The notes beneath the pieces are model-generated. The model was not told the DNA's origin, did not search any database, and saw only the letters and a program-made list of their open reading frames with translations. The translations under genes were made by a program, and so were the position numbers. This document shows, piece after piece, positions 15,966 through 24,539 of a stretch of 31,680 nt of DNA. The stretch is taken from positions 1 to 31,680 of the forward strand of contig CALLCD010000257.1 of assembly GCA_938049795.1 (NCBI GenBank). Reading direction: 5' to 3'. Every line of letters begins with the position of its first letter. The stretch's first letter is position 1. Origin of the DNA: an uncultured Hyphomonadaceae bacterium. GTDB taxonomy: Bacteria > Pseudomonadota > Alphaproteobacteria > Caulobacterales > Hyphomonadaceae.

Positions 15966-18445
15966 CCCATCGCGTCGCTGACGAGTGAGACCTCCGCATC
16001 GCGCAGGATGGCTTCTGAGGCATCGCCACCAAGGACCGGCTCGCGGCCCACCTCCAGCATGACGGGGACCGCGAATGGGCTGATTTTGGCGAGCGCCTTA
16101 TGCACGAGCTTGCCAGAGGTCCGGTTCAGCATGTCCGCAAGCCGCCGCACATCGAGCAAGCCGGTGGCTGCGTCCGCGCGCGTGGCTTCTAGCAATACAT
16201 GATCGGGCTGATGGGAGCGTAGGACATTGTAGATGAGGTCGGTCGAGAAGGTAACTTGCCGGCTTGTCTTCTCATTACCCGGAAGTCGCCGCGCCACGAG
16301 GCCGGAGATCTGCGCGCATGCCTTGAACGTGCGTTTCATCAGGGCGCTTTCCTCGAGCCACGCGTCAAGATCGTCCCCGAGCATGTCGGCATGGAACAGC
16401 GCATCCATGTCGAGCGCCGACATATCCTCCATGCCCCAGACGGCGAGCGCATATTCAGACGCCACAAAGCCGAGCGGCTTGGCCCCTGCCCGCTCGAGCC
16501 GCCGCGTGAGCAACATGCCAAGCGTTTGATGGGCGAGCCGTCCTTCAAACGGGTAGCATACGAGATAATAACGATCCTGACGCGGGAAGGTCTCGATCAA
16601 GAGCTGGTCTGGCGGCGGGATGGTGGATCGGTTGGTCTGCATTTCGAGCCATTCGCGCACTTGTGGCGGAAGCTCCACCCACTCCTCTGGCGTATGGACA
16701 AGCTTGCGCACACGCTCGGCCAGAAATGTCGAGAGCGGGAACTTGCCGCCATTATAGGCCGGGATTGCAGGCTTGGTGTCCGTTGTCCGTACCACGAGCG
16801 CATCTTCGCCTTCGACGCTGATCAGGCGCAGGATCTGGCCTGCAAACAGGAAAGTATCGCCTGGGGTCAGCCCTTCGATGAAGTGTTCCTCGATCTCCCC
16901 GAGTTTGCGGCCCGCTTGCATTGGTTTGCGCCCGCCGCGCTGACCTTTGCCCGCTTGCGCAAGCCGGACATTGAGATGGCTCGCATCCATAATCGTGCCG
17001 ACATTCATTCGGTGCAGCTGCTTGTCCCGCGCGGTGCGGGCGACCCAGAGGCCATCGGAGCGGCGAACGATGCGCTTGAACCTGTCATAGGTCCGCAAGG
17101 AATATCCGCCCGTGGCGACAAAATCGACCAGCTTTTCCCAGCGCTCCCAATCAAGCCCCGCATAGGGTGCCGCTCTGCGCACTTCCTCATAAAGCGCCTC
17201 GAGATGAAAGCCCGTCCCGCAGGCCCGTCCCATCACATGCTGGGCAAGCACATCAAGCGCGCCGCTTCGGACGCTGTCCCCGTCAAGCTCACCGGCGAGC
17301 ACCGCCCCCATCGCCGCGCGGCATTCAAGCACTTCAAAACGGTTCGTCGGCACGAGCAGCGCTTCGCTCACCTCATCCATCCGGTGATTGGCACGGCCGA
17401 TGCGCTGGACGAGACGCGCTGCACCTTTGGGCGCCCCAAGCTGGATCACAAGGTCCACCGCGCCCCAGTCAATGCCGAGATCAAGCGTCGAGGTGCACAC
17501 GACCGCCCGCATGATCCCCTCCGCCATCGCCCGCTCGACTTTCCGGCGCTGCTCTTTGGCCAGCGAGCCATGATGGAGTCCAATCGGAAGATTGTCCTCA
17601 TTGATGTGCCAGAGCTCCTGAAACATCAGTTCGGCCTGCGACCGCGTGTTTACGAACACGAGCGCGAGCGTGGCCTTGCCGATGGCTTCATATATTTCCG
17701 GCGCAGCAAACCGGCCCGAATGTCCCGACCACGGAATGCGCTCGCGGCTGTCCATGATCGAAATGTCAGCGGACACTGCTTCATGGACCTCCAGCACCTC
17801 CGCCTCCGGCGCGAGCCATGCGGCCAGCTTGGGCGGCGTCTCCACCGTGGCCGACAATCCCACAAACCGGCAGGCCGGTGCCCACTGAGAGAGCGTTGCC
17901 AAGCCGAGACATAACAGATCCCCGCGCTTGTTCGGAGCCAATGCATGGGCTTCGTCAATGATAACATATTTGAGATCGGCAAAGAACTCATCGGCATGGT
18001 CTGAGGCGATAAAGAGCGCTAATTGCTCCGGTGTTGTGAGCAAAATGTCGGGCGGGGTTTTGCGCTGTCTTTGACGTTTGTGCTGGGGCGTGTCACCCGT
18101 GCGGGTCTCAATCGAGATATCGAGCCCCATCTCTTTGACTGGTGCCATGAGATTGCGTTCCACATCGACGGCCAGCGCTTTGAGCGGGGAGATGTAGAGC
18201 GTGTGCAGCGCAGGCCGTGCGCGCGGGCCGGATCGGTCGAGATCAATCAGGCTCGCCATAAAGCCCGCAAGCGTCTTGCCCCCTCCGGTTGGCGCGATCA
18301 GCAGCGTGCTCTTGCCCGCAAGCGAGCGCTCGGTCAATGCGATCTGATGGGCGCGCGGCACCCATCCCCGCCCCGCAAACCAGCGCGCAAAGCGAGACCC
18401 GAGAAGCGCGCTAACAGGTTCGGACATTTGGTCTGTAATCTCCAT
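15962..18445 (-). CDS. Ligase-associated DNA damage response DEXH-box helicase (Lhr-like)
   Basis: An 827-residue superfamily 2 helicase of the Lhr type. Motif I is LIAPTGGGKTLAGFMASL (Walker A about 51-58), motif Ia-like TLYISPLKALAVDVERNL, motif II VIIDEAHAL (DEAH at 164-167) and motif III VGLSATVE. Motif IV/V regions follow, with ALVFVNTRSQAELMFQELW and VVCTSTLDLGIDWG, then motif VI QRIGRANHR. The remaining roughly 400 residues are the winged-helix and Lhr-core domains. The length fits the ligase-associated form, which is shorter than E. coli Lhr. Starts at 18445 and 18427 (MSEPVSALLG, GGAGA 11 bases upstream) are both possible. PdeM, its usual partner, is at 12719-13432. Ligase and exonuclease genes are not in the window. 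Confidence 0.92.
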   Translation of the reverse strand: MEITDQMSEPVSALLGSRFARWFAGRGWVPRAHQIALTERSLAGKSTLLIAPTGGGKTLAGFMASLIDLDRSGPRARPALHTLYISPLKALAVDVERNLMAPVKEMGLDISIETRTGDTPQHKRQRQRKTPPDILLTTPEQLALFIASDHADEFFADLKYVIIDEAHALAPNKRGDLLCLGLATLSQWAPACRFVGLSATVETPPKLAAWLAPEAEVLEVHEAVSADISIMDSRERIPWSGHSGRFAAPEIYEAIGKATLALVFVNTRSQAELMFQELWHINEDNLPIGLHHGSLAKEQRRKVERAMAEGIMRAVVCTSTLDLGIDWGAVDLVIQLGAPKGAARLVQRIGRANHRMDEVSEALLVPTNRFEVLECRAAMGAVLAGELDGDSVRSGALDVLAQHVMGRACGTGFHLEALYEEVRRAAPYAGLDWERWEKLVDFVATGGYSLRTYDRFKRIVRRSDGLWVARTARDKQLHRMNVGTIMDASHLNVRLAQAGKGQRGGRKPMQAGRKLGEIEEHFIEGLTPGDTFLFAGQILRLISVEGEDALVVRTTDTKPAIPAYNGGKFPLSTFLAERVRKLVHTPEEWVELPPQVREWLEMQTNRSTIPPPDQLLIETFPRQDRYYLVCYPFEGRLAHQTLGMLLTRRLERAGAKPLGFVASEYALAVWGMEDMSALDMDALFHADMLGDDLDAWLEESALMKRTFKACAQISGLVARRLPGNEKTSRQVTFSTDLIYNVLRSHQPDHVLLEATRADAATGLLDVRRLADMLNRTSGKLVHKALAKISPFAVPVMLEVGREPVLGGDASEAILRDAEVSLVSDAMG

Positions 18446-18565
18446 GACGGGGGCCCTAATATGGCCGATGAACCGGAATTAAACTTGCGTAAGAAATGCC
18501 AAGTGCGCTTGTATCTTAGGCAGGTTTCCCGTCTCGTAGAAGTCTGAATATTTTGGAGTTCTGAT

Positions 18566-19291
18566 ATGCGCCACCTGTTCGCCGCCGCCCTGCTTGTTGC
18601 AGCCTCCCCCATTGCACATGCCCAGAGCGAGTTGCCCGAGCCGTTGCGGCTTGCGATTGCGGCCAATGATAAGCTGCCCGGGTTCACCTTCGACATTGAG
18701 CGCACCTCGACCGACACCGGCGAAGATGGCGAAACACGCACCGGCTATGCGCGTGTCGATATGAGTGCGCCCGAGTTCAAACAGATCACGCCCGCACACC
18801 TTGTGGACCCGGACCAGCCCGGCAGTGCATTCAGTGCTTTGGCTGGAATTGAGGGTGCGCTCGAAGATGGTATCTGGTGTTCCAGCCTGATCTCGACCCC
18901 TCCGGAAGCGGACGATGTGGAAGTCATCGCCGAAGACGCCGATACGATCACCTATCAATTCAAGCCTGGCATTGCCGAAGATGCGGATGGTCCTGAAAAG
19001 AAGATCCTCAAAAAGTCATTGGCAACTCTGGTTGTGTCGCGAGAGAACCCGGCCATACTGAGTTTCGAGCAGCATCTTACGAAAACGGTCACGGTGTACG
19101 TTGTCGCCAAGATCAGATCTGTAGATCTCTCAGCCACCTGCGCGCGTGGCCCCGATGGGAACACCTATATTCAGGAAACATCGAGCGCTTTCGAAGCGTC
19201 CGGTTTCGGCGATGGCGGCGGCAATCGCAGCAATATGAAGGTAACTGCGATCTATGACGCTGAAACGGGAACTCAACTGGCCGCTAACTAA
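18566..19291 (+). CDS. Secreted protein of unknown function
   Basis: A 241-residue protein with a clear Sec signal peptide: MRHLFAAALLVAASPIAHAQ, cleavage after HAQ or AHA. GGAG lies seven bases before the ATG. The mature part alternates short beta-strands, such as GFTFDIERTS and TRTGYARVDM, with acidic turns. It has only two cysteines, one in GIWCSS and one in SATCARG, which could pair in the periplasm. I recognise no domain; a beta-sandwich or LolA-like fold is a guess. It is divergent from the Lhr-type helicase gene, and its stop overlaps the stop of the serine hydrolase gene that faces it. Confidence 0.75.
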   Translation: MRHLFAAALLVAASPIAHAQSELPEPLRLAIAANDKLPGFTFDIERTSTDTGEDGETRTGYARVDMSAPEFKQITPAHLVDPDQPGSAFSALAGIEGALEDGIWCSSLISTPPEADDVEVIAEDADTITYQFKPGIAEDADGPEKKILKKSLATLVVSRENPAILSFEQHLTKTVTVYVVAKIRSVDLSATCARGPDGNTYIQETSSAFEASGFGDGGGNRSNMKVTAIYDAETGTQLAAN

Positions 19292-20772
19292 CGCCCTGCC
19301 GGTTCGCTTAGCGCGCGTTCCGCCTCGTTTGCTGCTGCGGCCAGCCTGTCAGCTTCGGCGCGTTCGGCTTCCATCATGTCCACCGCTTGCAGCACGGCGC
19401 GGGTGAACGCGTTAAGATCAAACCGGGTGCCGCCGTTGATGTCAAAGCCGCGCCGGACAATCACCACATCGCGCGAGGGTACGATAATAATAGACTGGCC
19501 GCGATTGCCGAGCGCGGCGTAAGCATCGGCCGGAACCCCCTCGACATTGTTCATGAGCCAGAATTGTGCGCCATAGCCGTAGCCGTCGCGATTGGTTGGC
19601 TGGGCGGGCGCAGGTGTGGACACATAGTCCGACCAGCCCTCGGGCAGAATGCGCTCACCCCGCCAGATCCCGTCTTGCAGATAGAGCTGGCCGAGCCGCG
19701 CCATATCGCGCGCTGTGGTCCAGATCTGGCTCGAGGAGAGATAGTCGCCATTCCAGTCGGTTTCGAGCGTCGTATGGGTCGCGCCGATTTTCCAGAGCAG
19801 TTCTTCGTATGGCAGGCGAGCATAGAGGGCGTCGTCGCCGAGCCGTTCTCGTAGGGCGCGCATGGCCAGAAGCGTGTCGTTGTTGGCGTATTTCCAGCGC
19901 TCTCCGGGCGCCGCTTCGAGCGATTGGCCCGTGGCATTGTCGATCAACCGGCCGCCGCCAAAATAGAGCCGGTCTGTGCGGTTGCCTCTTGTGCCGGAAT
20001 CGAGCCCGCTCGCCATATGCAGCAAGTGCTCGGTCGTGATCGCCTGACGCGGATCGCTCGGTGTGTCCCAGGCGGCTAGCGCTGTGCGGCCTTTGAAATC
20101 GAACAGGCCTGCATAGTTTGCCGCGCCGATGACCGAGACGGATATGCTCTTGGCCACCGACCATGTGCGCTGGGGCGTGGTCGCCGTAATGCCGCGCGCA
20201 TATTTCTCGCCGACAATTTCGCCTCTGGACATGACAACCACAGCGCTCGTGCGCGTCCCCTCGCCATAAGTCTCGCCATCAAAAGCGAACGATAGCGGCA
20301 CTTCCAGCGAGCCATAAAAGCCGCGATCCTGTCTTATCCGTGCGGTATCGCCAATGGCGCGCGCGGTGTCGGGGCCGTTGTTTTGTGGCCAGTTAGAGAT
20401 GCTACCGAGCGTGTCCGCGAAGTCCACATCCGCACCGATGGGCAGTTGGGTGCAACCAAATCCAGCGCGCCAAACGGCGATCCGTGGCGGCAGAGTGTCA
20501 GACCAGTCGACCGACACGATCTTACGCGCCCGATCAATGCGTGCGTCAGGCAGTTCGTCATAGGCGATCTGGAAATCGGGATAGATGCCATCGAGTTCGT
20601 TTGCTTCGATTGTGTCGAGCGAAACCTGCGAGGTGAACAGGCCAGAACAGATGAAAGCAGCTTTCCAACCGGCCGCCAAAGCCGCATCCATTTCCGGCGA
20701 GGCCCCACCCTCTTGCGCCGCAGATCCGGTCGCCATAGCAATGGCTGTGATGCTCAAAAGCAAGTGCTTCAT
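19288..20772 (-). CDS. Secreted beta-lactamase-fold serine hydrolase
   Basis: A 494-residue periplasmic protein of the class C beta-lactamase/DD-peptidase/esterase superfamily. The signal peptide is residues 1-20 (LLLSITAIAMATGSAAQ). An N-terminal region of about 150 residues of unknown nature contains two cysteines. The hydrolase domain starts near 155. The SxxK catalytic motif is SVAK at 205-208 (TWSVAKSISVSVIGA) and the YxN motif is YAN at 295-297 (ERWKYANNDTLL). A third motif may lie near GNRGQSIIIVPSRDVVIVRR. The substrate is not predictable; peptide, ester and lactam hydrolases all share the fold. The coiled, Ala/Glu-rich C-terminus (MEAERAEADRLAAAANEAER) is unusual. A 174-base divergent region separates it from the trypsin-like gene. 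Confidence 0.88.
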   Translation of the reverse strand: MKHLLLSITAIAMATGSAAQEGGASPEMDAALAAGWKAAFICSGLFTSQVSLDTIEANELDGIYPDFQIAYDELPDARIDRARKIVSVDWSDTLPPRIAVWRAGFGCTQLPIGADVDFADTLGSISNWPQNNGPDTARAIGDTARIRQDRGFYGSLEVPLSFAFDGETYGEGTRTSAVVVMSRGEIVGEKYARGITATTPQRTWSVAKSISVSVIGAANYAGLFDFKGRTALAAWDTPSDPRQAITTEHLLHMASGLDSGTRGNRTDRLYFGGGRLIDNATGQSLEAAPGERWKYANNDTLLAMRALRERLGDDALYARLPYEELLWKIGATHTTLETDWNGDYLSSSQIWTTARDMARLGQLYLQDGIWRGERILPEGWSDYVSTPAPAQPTNRDGYGYGAQFWLMNNVEGVPADAYAALGNRGQSIIIVPSRDVVIVRRGFDINGGTRFDLNAFTRAVLQAVDMMEAERAEADRLAAAANEAERALSEPAGR

Positions 20773-20820
20773 GGGGAGAACTCCTCGTCTGGCAATATGG
20801 GCATGACCTTACAATCGAAT

Positions 20821-20885
20821 GTGGCGACAGCAAGGTCGGCCATCAGATGATCACGGTCTTATGTCACACTGCTGCCACTTTTTTT
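20821..20885 (+). terminator. Possible terminator-like hairpin with T7 tract in divergent region
   Basis: GTGGC...AGCA (20821-20832) pairs with TGCTGCCAC (20870-20878), giving nine base pairs with a three-base bulge and a 37-base loop. It is followed by seven Ts. No plus-strand gene ends upstream of it. It could end a short non-coding transcript, or be chance. Confidence 0.25.
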
Positions 20886-20946
20886 AATTGACCTAGGCGC
20901 GTGCTGACCGTTTCAATGGGTTTGCGAACAAGGAGATAGACCGAAG

Positions 20947-22107
20947 ATGGTGTTCAGAACGGGCCTGATGGCGACTATTTTTGCGTGTGCCGCGCTTGCG
21001 GGATGCGATTCGGTGAAGTTTCCGGGGTTCACCCAGCCTGATGACGCGGCCTCGCCCGCCGAACAACCGGCCGTCACGATTGAGGATGGCGCAGCGACCC
21101 AGGCTGAGAGCAATGCGGACAATACGGGCACTCAGACGCCCGCAAGCAACACCCAGATCACTGATGCCGCAGATACGGCCACCCCGCCGGCAGACACCGC
21201 CGCGCCCTCGCCTGCGCCCGATGACAGCGCATCCGAATATGCTGGCATCACGAACCTTCTGTCGGTCAATGCCGCCCGCTGCGCACCGTCGGGCGAAGAC
21301 ACCCAGACCCTTGCCGAGATTGCCAATGCCGAGATGGCCACGGCCACGGTGTCAACACAGGCCGTGAACGCAACAGCCATCACGACCGACACGTTTCCGG
21401 GCATTGTCAAAATGGAGCCCCGCCGCGTCCTCGCCTCGGGCAGCGTTTCGAGCGGGCATTGCGGCGCGACCCGTATTGCGGAAAACTGGTTTGTCACCGC
21501 CTCGCATTGTCTTGACGACACTTATGACGAGATCCGCCTGATCGCCACTGACAGCAATTTGCGAGACCCGCGCGCAATCACTTTTGAGGCCACCGCGTCT
21601 CTTTGTCATTCTGCTTATGGTGGCGCGAGCGGCCAATACTCGAACGATGTTGCTCTGATCGGGATCAGTGACGAAACTGCTGCGATCCTGACCGATGTTC
21701 CGATTGCTCGTTTCGGTGCAACCGACCGGCCACTTGGGCCGGTCAACTATCCCAATGCACGTATGGCTGGCTGGGGGCTGACGAGTTTTGAACGGGGTCA
21801 GCTTTCAGACACGCTGCTCCGGGCTGATTTAAGCCTTGTCAGCAGTGGCCCAGCGGCAATTACCGTGGCCAGCACCGAAAACTCCGGTCCTTGCATTGGC
21901 GATAGCGGGGGACCGCTTCTAGTCGATGAGGCTGACGGTGAGCCGCGCGTGATCGGCGTATTGTCTGTGGTCGAGCAAAACCGGCAGACCGGACAATTCT
22001 GTACCGGCGACTATAATGCCCGATACACCAATCTGGGCGGCTATGCCGACTGGATGGAAATGGTCATCGGGACGTGTCAGGCAAACCCGGATCTGTGTGC
22101 CCGCTGA
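20947..22107 (+). CDS. Trypsin-like serine protease lipoprotein
   Basis: A 386-residue predicted lipoprotein. The signal is MVFRTGLMATIFACAALAGC with lipobox Cys20. Residues 25-100 are a low-complexity linker rich in Ala, Thr, Asp and Pro that would hold the domain away from the membrane. The trypsin-fold domain (about 145-380) has the triad His187 (WFVTASHCLDD), Asp234 (YSNDVALIGI) and Ser320 (PCIGDSGGPLL). Cys172 and Cys188 match the conserved disulfide around the catalytic His. MAGWGLTSFERGQLSD is the usual GWG strand. AAGGAG lies 11 bases upstream of the ATG. The substrate is unknown. It is followed after 86 bases by another exported protein on the same strand. Confidence 0.92.
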   Translation: MVFRTGLMATIFACAALAGCDSVKFPGFTQPDDAASPAEQPAVTIEDGAATQAESNADNTGTQTPASNTQITDAADTATPPADTAAPSPAPDDSASEYAGITNLLSVNAARCAPSGEDTQTLAEIANAEMATATVSTQAVNATAITTDTFPGIVKMEPRRVLASGSVSSGHCGATRIAENWFVTASHCLDDTYDEIRLIATDSNLRDPRAITFEATASLCHSAYGGASGQYSNDVALIGISDETAAILTDVPIARFGATDRPLGPVNYPNARMAGWGLTSFERGQLSDTLLRADLSLVSSGPAAITVASTENSGPCIGDSGGPLLVDEADGEPRVIGVLSVVEQNRQTGQFCTGDYNARYTNLGGYADWMEMVIGTCQANPDLCAR

Positions 22108-22193
22108 TCGCGCCTGATCACAAGTCTATCAGGTGACTGGACACGCGCGCAGGTGCAAGGCTTGATGGGGCTTAAAGCCGCGAAAGGTCTCTC

Positions 22194-22778
22194 ATGTTCA
22201 AACTATCTCCGGCGCTGATCGGCATCGTCACTTTGTGCATCCTTGCCGCACCTCTGGCCGCCGCCCAACAGGACTTACCGCCCCCGCCGCTTGACGCTCC
22301 GCTCCAAGAGCTGCCCGGCTATATGACCGGCGACCGGCTTGGCGAGCTGATCAAACGGATCGATCCGGATGCGGTGGTGCGCGGCAATGGCTATGTGTTC
22401 AACGTCGATGAGCGGGTCATGAATGTGATCTATGACGCGGACGCGGACCGGATGCGCATTCTCACAGGGATCGTCGCGATTGACGGCATTCCGCCCGAAT
22501 TGCTCCTGCGCAGCTTGCAAGCCAATTTCGATGCTGTCCTCGATGCGCGCTATGCGGTTGGCAATGGCCAGCTCTGGTCGGTTTTTGTTCATCCGCTGTC
22601 CAGCTTGACCGATAGCGACTTCCTCTCCGGTGTCGCCCAGACGGCTGTTGCGGCGCAGACGTTCGGAACGACGTTTACCTCTGGCGTGTTCGTGTTTGGC
22701 GGCGGGGATAGCGGGCGCTTGCATCAGGATCTGCTGCGCAGGCTCGAAGACGCAACGCGCGACGATCGGGGCATTTAG
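22194..22778 (+). CDS. Small secreted protein, YbjN-like
   Basis: A 194-residue protein with a signal peptide (LSPALIGIVTLCILAAPLAAAQ). After a Pro-rich stretch, one compact domain shows YVFNVDERVMNVIYDADADR, MRILTGI and LLLRSLQANFDAVLDARYAV, then LWSVFVHPLSSLTDSDFLSG. The pattern of short strands, a central helix and a later helix resembles YbjN/T3SS-chaperone-like domains; I make this call by pattern only. AAAGG precedes the ATG. Its function is unknown. It could share a transcript with the protease upstream (86-base gap), although a small CCTGAT/ATCAGG hairpin lies between them. Confidence 0.75.
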   Translation: MFKLSPALIGIVTLCILAAPLAAAQQDLPPPPLDAPLQELPGYMTGDRLGELIKRIDPDAVVRGNGYVFNVDERVMNVIYDADADRMRILTGIVAIDGIPPELLLRSLQANFDAVLDARYAVGNGQLWSVFVHPLSSLTDSDFLSGVAQTAVAAQTFGTTFTSGVFVFGGGDSGRLHQDLLRRLEDATRDDRGI

Positions 22779-22807
22779 ACCGTCAGCCGCGCCAGTCCAG
22801 CACCGTC

Positions 22808-23230
22808 CTATTTCATGATCTTGAACGAGGCGTTTGCCCGCGCAACCGTCTCGCCATCGGCTTTGACCAGCGCTTGAACGAACGCGATAGAGCCGCCTGC
22901 TTTGAGCAGTTCCGGTTCCCAACTCATCCATTGTCCAAGTTTCGCGCTGCCAAGATAATCGACATTGAGCGATATGGTCACGAGCCCCGAAATCGGCCGT
23001 CCATCCGCCTTCATTGCCTGACCACACGTATAGCCCATCGTGTTGTCCGAAAGCGCTGCGATGAAGCCGCCATGGACCAGCCCGCGAGAGTTACAGTGCT
23101 TCTGCGCAAGCCAGACGCCCAGATGTACGCTGCGCGGATTAACCCGTTTGTAGAATGGCATCCACGGCGTCGTCAGGGGTGATGGGCGCGCATGTAGCGT
23201 GAACCCATCCGGCGGGGCTTGGTCGCTCAT
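22808..23230 (-). CDS. PaaI-family hotdog thioesterase
   Basis: A 140-residue single-hotdog acyl-CoA thioesterase. The diagnostic stretch is SRGLVHGGFIAALSDNTMGY (His53-Gly-Gly, Asp62), followed by the strands SGLVTISLNVDYLGSAKLGQ and GSIAFVQALVKADGETVARA. Such enzymes release free acids from acyl- or aryl-CoA esters in the cytoplasm. The specific substrate is not apparent. Its ATG overlaps the stop of the upstream SDR gene (ATGA), so it is the last gene of a three-gene operon. It converges with the small secreted protein gene, leaving 29 bases between the stops. Confidence 0.88.
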   Translation of the reverse strand: MSDQAPPDGFTLHARPSPLTTPWMPFYKRVNPRSVHLGVWLAQKHCNSRGLVHGGFIAALSDNTMGYTCGQAMKADGRPISGLVTISLNVDYLGSAKLGQWMSWEPELLKAGGSIAFVQALVKADGETVARANASFKIMK

Positions 23231-24042
23231 CGACGCTGCCCCAGACGCGCGATCAGCTTGCCGACATCATATTGGTCATCGCCCTCATAGCGCGGCGCAT
23301 ATGTGTCATAGGCCTTGTCGAGCGCGTCTCTGCGCGGGGTGATGCTGTCGCGATTACAGGCATGGGAGACGACAAACCGCTCTCCGGCGCGGATTTGGGC
23401 AATGATCGTTTCGGCGAACTGATCCGGCGCCATCCCCAAGCCCCGCATCGCTTCGGGGATCATCTCGGTCCCAACAAAGCCCGGGAATATTGTGCCCACC
23501 GTAATAAAATCCGGCATTTCCAGCCGGAACGCTTCGGTCATACCCAGCACAGCGTGTTTGGTCGCCACATAACCGGCAGAGTTCGGCACCGCCACAAAGA
23601 GTGAGTTCTCCGAGCCAAGATTATAGATCGCTGCCGGTGTGCCTTGCGCAATCATCCGCCGTCCGAATGCGGCGCAACCATGCCAGACGCCGAACACGTT
23701 CACGCCGAAAATCTGGTGAAGCTTCTCAAGCGGCAGATCGACGAGCGGGGATTGGCCTATGCTGATGCCCGCATTGTTGACCGCCAGATCCACTTGGCCA
23801 AACTGCTCCCACGCAAAGTCTGCAAAAGCGTCGACACTTTGTGGATCGGCCACGTCCAAAGGTGTCGATTCTACCGAAACACCCGCCGCCCTCAGCTCTG
23901 CAACCGCCGCTTCAAGCCGGTCCGCGCGCGGCTCGCCGATCACAATGTTCGCCCCTTCCGCCCCCAGCGCCTTGGCGAGCGCAAAGCCAATGCCCGTTGC
24001 CCCGCCTGTAATTGCGACCGTTTTGCCCCTATAATCTGTCAT
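23227..24042 (-). CDS. Short-chain dehydrogenase/reductase
   Basis: A 271-residue classical SDR. The cofactor loop is AITGGATGIGFALAKALG (residues 10-27), with LAVNNAGISIG near 87. The catalytic residues are Ser144 (YNLGSENSLF), Tyr158 and Lys162 (YVATKHAVLG). FRLEMPDFITVGTIFPGFVG is the usual substrate-side segment. The start is placed at ATG 24042 because the frame upstream begins only with a TTG and GGGAGA lies six bases ahead of this ATG. Its ATG overlaps the stop of the membrane protein by one base (TGATG). The neighbouring thioesterase suggests acyl-CoA or hydroxyacyl metabolism, but the substrate is unknown. Confidence 0.9.
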   Translation of the reverse strand: MTDYRGKTVAITGGATGIGFALAKALGAEGANIVIGEPRADRLEAAVAELRAAGVSVESTPLDVADPQSVDAFADFAWEQFGQVDLAVNNAGISIGQSPLVDLPLEKLHQIFGVNVFGVWHGCAAFGRRMIAQGTPAAIYNLGSENSLFVAVPNSAGYVATKHAVLGMTEAFRLEMPDFITVGTIFPGFVGTEMIPEAMRGLGMAPDQFAETIIAQIRAGERFVVSHACNRDSITPRRDALDKAYDTYAPRYEGDDQYDVGKLIARLGQRR

Positions 24043-24512
24043 CAAGTGTCTCCCGCCTCGTTGAGCCTCCGGATTTCATTGCGCAATTTCCCGGGCGCCG
24101 TTTTGTGATAATGCTGCATCGCAAACCAAGTCGCAACGAACATGATGCCGACATAGAGAAAGACCGTCGCCATCGAATGCGGCAACTCCCCGACATCAAA
24201 CCAGCCAATCTTCCCGGTTCTCAGCCAGATAAAATTCCAAACCAAGTTGAACACACGCAAAGCAATTAGAATCCCAAGCGCTGCGCCAACCGCCGTCAAA
24301 AAGAGATAGGTTCCAAAGCGCGGCCCCTCAGTGCGCATGTAGATGGCTTCGTAGGCGTCCTCGGACACATGCCCGGCGAGCGTTCCGTCGGCCTGATAGG
24401 TGGAAAACGTGTCACGCGCCTCGGATTTGGCTTGCGCCCGCCGAAAAGCCAGATAGCTGCTCCACAAGGCAAATGCCAACACGACAATGAAGGCAATCAA
24501 GGGACCGGACAT
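24042..24512 (-). CDS. Three-helix membrane protein of unknown function
   Basis: A 156-residue inner-membrane protein. Hydrophobic helices lie at about residues 4-23 (PLIAFIVVLAFALWSSYLAF), 68-93 (YLFLTAVGAALGILIALRVF) and 111-130 (MATVFLYVGIMFVATWFAM). A soluble loop with DTFSTYQADGTLAGHVSEDA lies between helices 1 and 2. I recognise no family. GGAG lies six bases before the ATG. It is the first gene of the operon with the SDR and the thioesterase, and its stop overlaps the SDR start by one base. Confidence 0.75.
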   Translation of the reverse strand: MSGPLIAFIVVLAFALWSSYLAFRRAQAKSEARDTFSTYQADGTLAGHVSEDAYEAIYMRTEGPRFGTYLFLTAVGAALGILIALRVFNLVWNFIWLRTGKIGWFDVGELPHSMATVFLYVGIMFVATWFAMQHYHKTAPGKLRNEIRRLNEAGDT

Positions 24513-24539
24513 AGTTTACTCCATAGACTTTCATCCGGC

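Noticed and set aside
16256..17914. 552-codon plus-strand frame inside the helicase gene
   Set aside because: It is antisense to a well-supported Lhr-type helicase, and its peptide is rich in His, Arg and Pro with no domain.
22119..22134. CCTGAT/ATCAGG hairpin between the protease and the small secreted protein gene
   Set aside because: The stem is only six base pairs and lacks a T tract, so it is not supported as a terminator.
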